Shown: piece by piece, positions 7,931-15,383 of the stretch | Numbering within the stretch: the first letter of the stretch is position 1 | Layout of the letters: each line of letters opens with the position of its first letter | Assembly (NCBI GenBank): GCA_001644975.1 | Contig: LVCQ01000012.1 | Location: 1-40,003, forward strand | Length of the DNA stretch: 40,003 bases | Origin: Piscirickettsiaceae bacterium NZ-RLO1 | GTDB taxonomy: Bacteria; Pseudomonadota; Gammaproteobacteria; Piscirickettsiales; Piscirickettsiaceae | Direction: 5' to 3' | Position numbers and translations under genes: made by a program | The notes under the pieces: model-generated | The model's input: the letters and a program-made list of their open reading frames with translations, nothing else | Database searches by the model: none | What the model was told of the DNA's origin: nothing

Positions 7931-8003
7931 TAAACAATGCCACGACTATACTATATAGCTATATTATAAATGACAAAATAATTTATAACCGTAGCATTGT
8001 TTA
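7931..8003. repeat. Nested inverted repeat with AT-rich core
   Basis: Ten-base perfect arms taaacaatgc (7931-7940) and gcattgttta (7994-8003) enclose 53 bases that are almost all A/T. Inside is a perfect 12-base palindrome, atatagctatat (7953-7964). The site is between the tail-chaperone-like gene and the end of metQ. It lacks a T-run, so it does not look like an intrinsic terminator. An operator, recombination site or small origin would fit; none is proven. Confidence 0.5.
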
Positions 8004-8019
8004 TTACATTCAAATAAAA

Positions 8020-8874
8020 CTAATCTATTTTCCAAGCCTTAATTGCACCAGGAAAATATTTATTATTTACTTGTACAACAACCTGACTACGCATAACTTG
8101 AACTAGTTCTTGTAATTTTTTATTTTCTGCCTGATCAGCTCGTGCGACAATAACATTAATGTAAGGTTCTGCATGGTCTGGATCTTCATGAGCTAAAGCC
8201 TCATTAAATTTAAAGCCAGCATCTTTAACAAAATCATTATTTAACACAATAATATCCACATCTGGAACAACACGCGGCAATTGTGCTGCACTTAATGTTT
8301 TAATTTGTAACTCTTTAGGATTAGCAGTAATCTCTTGCAAAGATGCTAAACCATTAAAGTCAGTTTTTAGCTTAATGAAACCCACACGATCTAGCAAACG
8401 CAGCGCCCGATCTTCATTACTTGGATCATTTGGAATAGCAACTATCGCACCTTTTTTTAGCATGGTTAAATTATCTATTTTTTTTGAGAAAATTCCCATC
8501 GGATAAATAAATGTCCTAGCAATAGTTTTAAACTTATAGTTTTGCTGTTTCATTGCATCCTTTAAAAAAGCAATCGTCTGAAAAATATTCGCACTGATAT
8601 CACCAGATGCTAAGGCTTCATTAGGTGTTTGATAATCATTAAAAACCACAGGTTCAATGTCCAAACCATAACGTTTTATTGCCTCTTTTTTTGCTACTGC
8701 CATCACCTGCTGCATAGGCCCGGCAGTAATACCTACTTTAATTAAATTTTCCGGTGTTTTCTTGTGATGAAAAATCAAAGCTAAAATTACCAATACAATC
8801 ACAATAGTAATAATTTTAACTCTATGCTTAGCAAGAAAATTAGAATTAGAGTTAGGATTAGAATTAATTTCCAT
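8020..8874 (-). CDS. metQ: Methionine ABC transporter substrate-binding protein (NlpA/MetQ family)
   Basis: 284 residues. It opens the family fold with LIKVGITAGPMQQVM and continues with ASGDISANIFQTIAFLKD, AIVAIPNDPSNEDRALRLL and TANPKELQIKTLSAAQLPR, then VPDVDIIVLNNDF. It delivers D/L-methionine to MetNI. Unlike typical MetQ lipoproteins there is no lipobox cysteine. Instead, an Asn/Ser-rich start (NSNPNSNSN) precedes a single hydrophobic segment (about 20-35), so it is probably anchored by an uncleaved signal helix or processed by another peptidase. SD GAGGAG is 5 bases before the ATG. The start overlaps the end of metI by 11 bases (metN-metI-metQ operon). Ligand specificity is inferred from family and context. 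Confidence 0.93.
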   Translation of the reverse strand: MEINSNPNSNSNFLAKHRVKIITIVIVLVILALIFHHKKTPENLIKVGITAGPMQQVMAVAKKEAIKRYGLDIEPVVFNDYQTPNEALASGDISANIFQTIAFLKDAMKQQNYKFKTIARTFIYPMGIFSKKIDNLTMLKKGAIVAIPNDPSNEDRALRLLDRVGFIKLKTDFNGLASLQEITANPKELQIKTLSAAQLPRVVPDVDIIVLNNDFVKDAGFKFNEALAHEDPDHAEPYINVIVARADQAENKKLQELVQVMRSQVVVQVNNKYFPGAIKAWKID

Positions 8875-9541
8875 GATTTCTCCTCTGGCGATGTTTCATA
8901 CTGGACGCTACAACAAAATCCCCAAACCACTGCACTAATAACACTAAAATCACAAGGCCGGCAACTGCCAGAAACATCACTTTTAAATCAAAGCGATAAT
9001 AACCATACTGAATTGCCATATTACCAAGACCACTACCACCAATCGTCCCTGCCATCGCTGAATACTCAATCAATGAGACAAATAAAATCGTCATGCCGTT
9101 AACAAGTGCCGGCCATGCTTCAGGCAACATCACTTTTGTAATTATCTGCCAAACATTAGCACCAACAACCTCTGAGAGCTCAATCAAACTATGGTCTAGC
9201 TCATGCAATTTACCTTCTGCAATACGAGCAAAATAAGGAATCGCTGCAATCGATAAAGGCACCATTGCCGCCTCTGTGCCTATCGAGGTACCCACAATAA
9301 AGCGCGTTAGTGGAATAATAGCCACCATTAAAATAATAAAAGGCACGGAGCGACCGATATTCACAATCAAGCTCAATAGCCGATATAACGGTTTGTTTTC
9401 GTAAAGAGAGCCAGGACGCGCTAAAGTTAACGCAATAGCAATCGGTAACCCTAATGCAATCGCAATAATTCCAGCAACAAAAACCATGTAAACCGTATCA
9501 AGTGTTGAGCTAAACAATAGCTGTAGTGTGGCTTGGGACAT
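8864..9541 (-). CDS. metI: Methionine ABC transporter permease
   Basis: 225 residues, the usual MetI length, with about five membrane helices. The N-terminal DTVYMVFVAGIIAIALGLP and the segment NIGRSVPFIILMVAIIP are typical of the family. The EAA cytoplasmic loop that docks on MetN is readable as ELSEVVGANVWQIITKVMLP. The conserved SAMAGTIGGSGLGNMAIQYG block is present. Its start lies inside the end of metN (32-base overlap) and its stop overlaps the metQ start, so the three genes are translationally coupled. Confidence 0.95.
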   Translation of the reverse strand: MSQATLQLLFSSTLDTVYMVFVAGIIAIALGLPIAIALTLARPGSLYENKPLYRLLSLIVNIGRSVPFIILMVAIIPLTRFIVGTSIGTEAAMVPLSIAAIPYFARIAEGKLHELDHSLIELSEVVGANVWQIITKVMLPEAWPALVNGMTILFVSLIEYSAMAGTIGGSGLGNMAIQYGYYRFDLKVMFLAVAGLVILVLLVQWFGDFVVASSMKHRQRRNHGN

Positions 9542-10565
9542 AACCTAGTACCTCTACTGTAATCTGATGAGTACGCAAATAATCAATAGATGCAGAGACT
9601 GCTGCATCATCACCATCAAGCTGGCAGAGCATAATGCCGACTTGAGACCCAGCTAACATATCCAAATGTGCTTCAAGGATATTTACTTTTAAAGCGAATT
9701 TTTCAGCTAATACAGAAATAACCGGATAGGTCGCTTGCTGGCCAACAAAAGCCAAACGCACCACAGGCGAATAATTCGCGCGATTATCATTACAAATAAT
9801 TGCCTTAATCTCACGTGGCAAATCTAAATTTAAGCTATGATTAACTAACTCTTGTCCCGCTATACTTTTCGGCTCAGAGAACAGGCCATGGACGCTGTTT
9901 TCTTCAACCAAACAACCATGATCAAGAACAGCAACACGCTGGCAAATCGACTTGACTACATCCATCTCATGAGTAATTAATACAATCGTCACAGCCAATT
10001 TATCATTAATCTTTTCTAATAATTTCAAAATAGAGCGAGTACTTTCAGGGTCTAAGGCAGACGTTGCTTCATCACATAACAAGACTTTAGGTTCTGCAGC
10101 CAATGCACGCGCGATAGCAACACGCTGCTTTTGCCCTCCACTTAATTGACTCGGCCATTGTGCTGCCTTGTCAGTCAAACCCACTAACTTTAGTAACTCA
10201 TTGACTTTTTTATTAATCTGTTCATGACTAATATGACTAATTTCTAAGGGAAAGGCGATATTACCAAATACTGTACGCGAAGCCAGTAGGTTAAAGTGTT
10301 GAAACACCATGCCAATTTGCCGTCGCTGCGCACGCAACTCTTTACGATTGAGCGTATTTAAACACACGCCATCGATAATCACTTCACCCTGACTAGGCGC
10401 TTCTAGAATATTGAGCATACGAATCAAGGTACTTTTCCCCGCACCACTGCGCCCAACAATTCCAACGATACTACCTTGCTCTATATGCAAAGAAATATCA
10501 TTCAAAGCGGTAACCTGCCCACCTGCAAGCGAGTAATATTTACTCACAGAGTTTAACCGAATCAT
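9510..10565 (-). CDS. metN: Methionine ABC transporter ATP-binding protein with NIL domain
   Basis: 351 residues from the ATG at 10565, chosen because GAGGTG lies 4-9 bases upstream and the product then starts MIRLNSVSKYY like known MetN. An upstream in-frame start (10583) has no SD. The ATPase domain has Walker A GRSGAGKST, Q-loop FQHFNLL, signature LSGGQKQRVAIARAL, Walker B VLLCDEATSALDPES and switch His in LITHEMDVVK. A C-terminal NIL domain (about 265-345) is the regulatory methionine-binding domain that inhibits transport when methionine is plentiful. First gene of metNIQ, behind a leader that may be a SAM sensor. Confidence 0.96.
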   Translation of the reverse strand: MIRLNSVSKYYSLAGGQVTALNDISLHIEQGSIVGIVGRSGAGKSTLIRMLNILEAPSQGEVIIDGVCLNTLNRKELRAQRRQIGMVFQHFNLLASRTVFGNIAFPLEISHISHEQINKKVNELLKLVGLTDKAAQWPSQLSGGQKQRVAIARALAAEPKVLLCDEATSALDPESTRSILKLLEKINDKLAVTIVLITHEMDVVKSICQRVAVLDHGCLVEENSVHGLFSEPKSIAGQELVNHSLNLDLPREIKAIICNDNRANYSPVVRLAFVGQQATYPVISVLAEKFALKVNILEAHLDMLAGSQVGIMLCQLDGDDAAVSASIDYLRTHQITVEVLGYVPSHTTAIV

Positions 10566-10689
10566 AAAACACCTCAAGTGCAATTACAGCGCTTACTTCT
10601 ATTAATAGCAACTTGCGGCAATGAGCTAACTAGATAAGAAGGGATGCAATCGGAAGACATTTTGACCTTCATCGCTTTAGCCGTATTTA

Positions 10690-10757
10690 CAGTCTTCTAT
10701 CAGCCAAAGCCTTTAGAAAACAGCGCCCGCAAGCTGAAACTCAAATCGGCGCGTCTT
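10690..10757 (-). promoter_or_regulatory. Candidate SAM-II-type riboswitch in the metNIQ leader
   Basis: Read on the minus strand, GCGCC (10752-10748) pairs with GGCGC (10727-10723). The intervening loop begins GAUUUGAG and contains UCAGCU (10737-10732), followed by the UUGC that leads into the 3' strand of the first stem. UCAGCU can pair with GGCUGA (10705-10700) downstream, giving an H-type pseudoknot like SAM-II. The GAUUU loop, the UUGC run and a CUAAA in the third loop all resemble SAM-II. The match to its terminal GCUAAA segment is imperfect. Placement, about 15-20 bases after a predicted start site and upstream of methionine import genes, supports the idea. Other SAM-sensing classes or no riboswitch remain possible. 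The rest of the 320-base gap between metN and sbcB shows no gene. Confidence 0.42.
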
Positions 10758-10778
10758 TATCTCTCGCTAATAGACCAT

Positions 10779-10784
10779 ATTATA
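10779..10784 (-). promoter_or_regulatory. -10 element for metNIQ
   Basis: A consensus TATAAT on the minus strand, preceded by a poor -35. The predicted start is near 10772, giving a leader of about 200 bases that begins just before the putative aptamer. Confidence 0.5.
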
Positions 10785-10886
10785 GCGCTAAAAGCAAGCA
10801 TTTCATCCCTCTTTATCTACTCTTTAACCCTAAATATAACTGACTATTTATATCATCACCGCATAAACCTCGCCTTTTAACCTTAA

Positions 10887-12317
10887 TTATGGCCTTGCTT
10901 CGATTTTTCCAAGAATATAAGCCTTCAATTCAGCAAGACGTGTCTGCTGAATGCTCGACAGTCCATTATCTGCCTCAAGCTGAGCGATCTCTGCTAGGGC
11001 AGTCCCAACAGTTAAGGCACATTCACCCTTGTAATCGCGCCTAGCATTTTGCTCTGCAACCTGCCAACATTCATCGACATAACTATCAAATAGCTGCTGT
11101 CGCGGATCATTTGCTAGGATTTTATTCTCATAACCGGCTAAACGATCTGACAACACACCCAAACGCTCGCTCGGTACCGCATGATCATAAAGTTGCTGCC
11201 CCAGTAAATAATCATGAAAGCATTCAATCCAATTTTTCTCACGATAATTATAAAAGCCAGATTGATATAACAGAGCCATCGCATCAACATTTTCATGCTC
11301 AGGGTATTTATAATCTAAATAATATTCACGGATTTCTTGCAATAACGCTTTATTATTTAAAAGCCAGTTTTTATTTTCTTGATATAGCTCTAACTGTTCT
11401 TTAGGCATTTTAGCCAAGCGTTTTTCAGTCAGAGGCAAAACAAATGGCGGCTCACCATACTTTTTATTTTTAACCCAGATTTTCTCAGAAAAATCACTTA
11501 TGGTTATTTGCTTTAAATATTCCTGATCTAAGCGTAACCAAACTGTTTGGTTTTTATAGTGATAATGTTCACCTAATAATAATGCGGGTGCTTGATAATT
11601 AACTTTTGTGCCCATCTCACCGGCAATCATCATGGTCAAAAAACTTTGCGAACCATCATCAAATAAACGAGGTAATTTTAGCAGACGATTTTGATCTTCT
11701 CGTTTAATAAAATAATTACACAAATAATCCCAAGTGGCCTTTTCATGCATTAAGCACTTTGCCAATGCCACCGTTGCTTCCACATCAACCATTGCATCAT
11801 GTGCCTGACCTTCAGCCAATTGATTTAACGCACTTAAATTTTCTAAACGCAATGATGGCTGGCCATTAACTTGTGGCCACTGTAAAACAGTTGGGCAATA
11901 TAAATAATATACAGCGACCATCGGATATAAATCCATACGGCTACAGCCATTGGCATATTGGTGACTGTATGGATCTAATAAATTACGATAAAAAGAAAAA
12001 CGTAAAAATTCATCATCAAAGCCCAATGTATTATAGCCTAAACTAATCGTACCTGGCTCATTAAGTAATTCATGAATTTTCTTAATAACCGTATATTCAG
12101 ATTCTGCTTGCACCAGACGATCTAGTGAAATGAGATGGGTAATTGCAGCTTTAGGTGCTGGGATCACATCTGGACGTAACTTAACTACATATTCATAGCG
12201 AGAAATCTCATTTAAATTTAAATCGGTACGAATTGCAGCAAACTGAACGACTTGATCAAAGCATTTATTAATTCCAGTCGTCTCAATATCATAAAATAAA
12301 TAACTACTCACAGTCAC
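10887..12317 (-). CDS. sbcB: Exodeoxyribonuclease I
   Basis: ExoI degrades single-stranded DNA 3' to 5' and takes part in mismatch repair and recombination. The DEDDh exonuclease fold shows FYDIETTGINKCFDQVVQFA (catalytic Asp/Glu), LGYNTLGFDDEFLRFSFYRN and AHDAMVDVEATVALAK (His and Asp). The C-terminal SH3-like/helical region follows, at roughly family length (about 476 residues). Start choice: a TTG at 12323, GTG at 12317 and GTG at 12311 are all in frame. AAGG sits 6 bases before 12317, so I use that. The start overlaps the end of the DUF938 gene by about 14 bases, so the genes are likely coupled. Confidence 0.93.
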   Translation of the reverse strand: MTVSSYLFYDIETTGINKCFDQVVQFAAIRTDLNLNEISRYEYVVKLRPDVIPAPKAAITHLISLDRLVQAESEYTVIKKIHELLNEPGTISLGYNTLGFDDEFLRFSFYRNLLDPYSHQYANGCSRMDLYPMVAVYYLYCPTVLQWPQVNGQPSLRLENLSALNQLAEGQAHDAMVDVEATVALAKCLMHEKATWDYLCNYFIKREDQNRLLKLPRLFDDGSQSFLTMMIAGEMGTKVNYQAPALLLGEHYHYKNQTVWLRLDQEYLKQITISDFSEKIWVKNKKYGEPPFVLPLTEKRLAKMPKEQLELYQENKNWLLNNKALLQEIREYYLDYKYPEHENVDAMALLYQSGFYNYREKNWIECFHDYLLGQQLYDHAVPSERLGVLSDRLAGYENKILANDPRQQLFDSYVDECWQVAEQNARRDYKGECALTVGTALAEIAQLEADNGLSSIQQTRLAELKAYILGKIEARP

Positions 12318-12930
12318 AATCAACCTTAAAATATTTAATTTTTCTCTCTAAAATTAACAACCGATTATTTGCAGGCATTTTTACATCTTCTTCAAGATCT
12401 AAGCCATATGATTTTGCAAGATCGATAACTTTTTCAAAATCGCGAATGCCACTTAATAAATTATTTTCTTTAAGCACAGCATCAAATTCAGCATTACTAA
12501 TACTGGTAAATTTCCCTTGATAATTAAAAGGTCCATAAATAACAAACTTCCCTTGTTTTTCTAAATGCTGATCAACTTTTTCAAATAAGCGCTTCACCTG
12601 AGACCAAGATAAAATATGTAGGGTATTCGCAGTAAAAATCACATCATACTCATTGCAATCCCACTGCTTCGCATCCACTTCTAGATTTAATGGCTTAGCA
12701 CAGTTTAATAATTTTGCATCGGCTAACCAGGCCAAAATCGCCCGATGCTGCTGCTTTCTATCACCGGTCTGCCACTGTAACCATGGCATTTCTCGAGCAA
12801 AATACACCGCATGCTGGCCTGTGCCACTACCAAATTCTAGAACGCGTTTGCAATCTGCCAAAACGTCTTTAAGAACCGGTAAAATCGCAGCTTTATTACG
12901 CTCAGCTGCAGCTGAGCAAGGCTTTTCCAT
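12304..12930 (-). CDS. DUF938 family SAM-dependent methyltransferase-like protein
   Basis: 208 residues. It starts MEKPCSAAAERNKAAILPVL and has the SAM-binding glycine loop VLEFGSGTGQHAVYFA (about 30-45), then the DVIFTANTLHILSW segment (motif IV-like) and KFVIYGPFNYQG. These are hallmarks of the DUF938 family, whose substrate is unknown. It lies 5 bases after a short DarP-like gene and overlaps sbcB, suggesting a three-gene transcript. The SD is weak. Function beyond methyltransferase fold is not assignable. Confidence 0.85.
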   Translation of the reverse strand: MEKPCSAAAERNKAAILPVLKDVLADCKRVLEFGSGTGQHAVYFAREMPWLQWQTGDRKQQHRAILAWLADAKLLNCAKPLNLEVDAKQWDCNEYDVIFTANTLHILSWSQVKRLFEKVDQHLEKQGKFVIYGPFNYQGKFTSISNAEFDAVLKENNLLSGIRDFEKVIDLAKSYGLDLEEDVKMPANNRLLILERKIKYFKVDCDCE

Positions 12931-12935
12931 AAATA

Positions 12936-13208
12936 TTATTTCCGTATTTTTTCGAATGCACCTATTATCTCACCAAGGTTATCTTCATTACGTAATAATT
13001 TACTTACATATTGAATATGGCGCTTTCGAGCAATTTTACTCAATTTACGACCCTTTGCAACTTGAGCCAAAATATGATCGGCTAAAGGAATTTTCTTTAT
13101 TTGTATTTCTGTCAATAAAATTAACTGCTCAGCAATTACCGTAATTTCAAGTAATTCACGCTTCACTTGTGATTTACTTTTGTAATCAAATTCATTGTCT
13201 TCTTGCAT
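12936..13208 (-). CDS. Half-length DarP/YjgA-family ribosome-associated protein
   Basis: 90 residues. The block SKSQVKRELLEITVIAEQLI, then IQIKKIPLADHI and RKLSKIARKRHIQYVSKLLR, align with the N-terminal half of YjgA/DarP, a factor in late 50S assembly that is about 180 residues in E. coli. The C-terminal half is absent: the frame stops after AFEKIRK and the DUF938 gene starts 5 bases later. A one-base shift at the A6 run near the end does not restore the missing half; it reads into the DUF938 start. So this is a truncated or naturally short form. Whether it still works on ribosomes is unknown. Confidence 0.65.
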   Translation of the reverse strand: MQEDNEFDYKSKSQVKRELLEITVIAEQLILLTEIQIKKIPLADHILAQVAKGRKLSKIARKRHIQYVSKLLRNEDNLGEIIGAFEKIRK

Positions 13209-13294
13209 CTATTTACACTCACCCTAAATACAATTATTTTCTAGCGATTGCTCTATTTTTATTAGCATTTTTACTACTTTCTATTAATTTAAGT

Positions 13295-15088
13295 TCACCT
13301 TGTTATTTGAGCTGTTTTTTCTGCCAGCCATGCTTGTAATTCTGTTGTTAACTCTGGCGATAAACACGTATAAACTTTACGATGATAATTATTTAGCCAG
13401 TTTAATTCATTATCAGACAACAGGCTCACATCGATTAAGTTACGTGCATAAGGCACTAAAGTTAAGCTATCAAACCCATAAAACGGTATATTTTCTGTTA
13501 AGCTCTCAGCCGCTTGTGCTTTTTCAGTAACCACGCACAAGTTCTCAATCCGAATGCCATATTGATAATCAAGGTAAAGCCCCGGCTCATTACTCACCAC
13601 CATACCCAACTCTAAAGCAATATCCGACGCTTTAGGTGAGATACGCTGAGGTCCTTCATGCACATTTAAATAGCAACCCACACCATGACCGGTACCATGG
13701 CCAAAATTCAGCTTTTCTTGCCATAATGGGTAACGTGCTAAAGTATCTAGCTGAGTTCCGGTTGTTCCCTGTGGAAAGAGGGCATATTCTAATTGTAAAT
13801 GGCCCTTTAATACCAGAGTATAATGCTTTTTCTGTATCGCCGTTGGCTGACCTAAATGAATCGTCCGTGTCACATCTGTTGTTCCTTCCAGGTATTGACC
13901 ACCAGAATCTAGCAAAAATAAATTGCTATCATCAATACTCTTATCCGACGCCTTGCTCACTCGATAATGCATAATCGCGCCATGCTCAGCAAAACCACTG
14001 ATCGTCGCAAAACTACTGCCTTGAAAGCTCGCGGCTTGCTTGCGAAACGTTAAAAGCTTATCCACAACAGCAAGCTCGCTCACTCCTTGTTGCCAGTGGC
14101 ACTCTAGCCAATGAAAAAATCTCACCAACGCCAAACCATCATAGTGATGTGCTTGATGCATGCCTTTCACTTCAGCACTATTTTTACAGGCTTTTAATAA
14201 GTGTATAGGTGATGACTGCTCAAACACCTGGGCTTTAGCTGTATTCAGTTGCGAAAGTACCCAATAACTACCAACATCCGCATCTAACCAGACAGTCCCC
14301 GTTAATTGCTGTAAACCATTAGCAAAATCATCATAATCAGCTGTACTCACACCTGCGGCAGCTAAATGGCCAGCTTGCTCTTCAGTCAACTTACTTTGAT
14401 CAATATAAAGGCAGGCTTTTTCTTGCTCAATCAGTGCATAGCTAACAACAACCGGGTTAAAATTCATGTCCGCACCACGAATATTAAACAACCAGGCCAC
14501 TGCATCTAGCGTCGTCAATACATGACTTTCTACCTTATTTTTTATCATCTGCTCGCGCACTTGCACTAACTTTTCTGCTACAGTTTTGCCAGCATACTCT
14601 ACAGACCACAATGAAACTGGACTTTTAAGCAATGCCGGGCGCTCTAACCAAATTTGATCAATGTAATTCTCAACAGTAAACTTCAACGTGCCGCGGTTTT
14701 TATTTAAAACATGTTCAAAATGACGCGTTTGCTTAATAGTCACTGTTTGCGGATCAGCACCTAAACAAAAACCTGGCGCTTGCTCTGCCAACCAATCAGC
14801 AATAGTCGGCACCTGCGGCTGACCTTGACGAAATAGCTCAAAACAATTTAAATCAAGCTCATTTTCAGCCTGTAAAAAATAACGGCAATCCGTCCATAAA
14901 ATGGCTGTTTTTTGTGTGACTATCACCGTCGCTGCAGAACCAGTAAAGTCAGACAACCAGGCTAAGCGCTGCCAATGCAGTGGTAAATATTCACTATTAT
15001 GAGGATCTTGCATGGGAATATAATACGCATCCACGCCATCTCGCTTCATCAACTGACGCAATTGTTGTAATTTCTCTACCACGTACAT
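13295..15088 (-). CDS. Large M24B family Xaa-Pro aminopeptidase
   Basis: 597 residues from the ATG at 15088, chosen because AGAGGG lies 6-11 bases upstream; a start 8 codons earlier is possible. Two creatinase-like N-terminal domains come first (about 1-310; YYIPMQDPHNSEYLP, LWTDCRYFLQAENEL). The pita-bread catalytic domain follows, with metal ligands visible: LLDSGGQY and TTDVTRTIHLG (two Asp), FGHGTGHGVGCYLNVHEGP (His), VVSNEPGLY and GIRIENL (two Glu). A C-terminal M24_C domain (about 535-597) completes the form seen in large cytosolic aminopeptidase P. It removes N-terminal residues preceding proline. Single gene, divergent from the APC permease across a 300-base gap (15089-15383) in which I see no confident promoter. 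Confidence 0.92.
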   Translation of the reverse strand: MYVVEKLQQLRQLMKRDGVDAYYIPMQDPHNSEYLPLHWQRLAWLSDFTGSAATVIVTQKTAILWTDCRYFLQAENELDLNCFELFRQGQPQVPTIADWLAEQAPGFCLGADPQTVTIKQTRHFEHVLNKNRGTLKFTVENYIDQIWLERPALLKSPVSLWSVEYAGKTVAEKLVQVREQMIKNKVESHVLTTLDAVAWLFNIRGADMNFNPVVVSYALIEQEKACLYIDQSKLTEEQAGHLAAAGVSTADYDDFANGLQQLTGTVWLDADVGSYWVLSQLNTAKAQVFEQSSPIHLLKACKNSAEVKGMHQAHHYDGLALVRFFHWLECHWQQGVSELAVVDKLLTFRKQAASFQGSSFATISGFAEHGAIMHYRVSKASDKSIDDSNLFLLDSGGQYLEGTTDVTRTIHLGQPTAIQKKHYTLVLKGHLQLEYALFPQGTTGTQLDTLARYPLWQEKLNFGHGTGHGVGCYLNVHEGPQRISPKASDIALELGMVVSNEPGLYLDYQYGIRIENLCVVTEKAQAAESLTENIPFYGFDSLTLVPYARNLIDVSLLSDNELNWLNNYHRKVYTCLSPELTTELQAWLAEKTAQITR

Positions 15089-15383
15089 AAACCGCCCTCT
15101 CTCAATTCTCAATTAGGCCATAACAATAATAAAAATCTCGACCCGACCCATCATAGCATATAGCGTGCATGCAAATAATCTTATTCATACTCTATATTAT
15201 TCCCGAGTTTATTTCTTAGTTTACTTAATCATCCTTGCTTTATTGCGCCGCCGGGTGATTTCTTGCCCCAAAGATGGTATAAGAATAAACGGCTTTTTAT
15301 TGTTATAGGCTAGTTAAGAATTAAAATTCGCTTTATATTCAATAGATTTTAGTATCATTTGATAACGTCAGTAGGTTTTAGAG

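Noticed and set aside
7840-7935. Possible -1 frameshift extension of the tail-chaperone-like gene, as in P2 gpE+E'
   Set aside because: The -1 frame is open for about 28 codons but there is no XXXYYYZ slippery site and the extension is AT-driven hydrophobic sequence.
10644-10880. 78-residue plus-strand ORF in the met leader
   Set aside because: It is antisense to the predicted promoter and aptamer, has no SD and no family resemblance.
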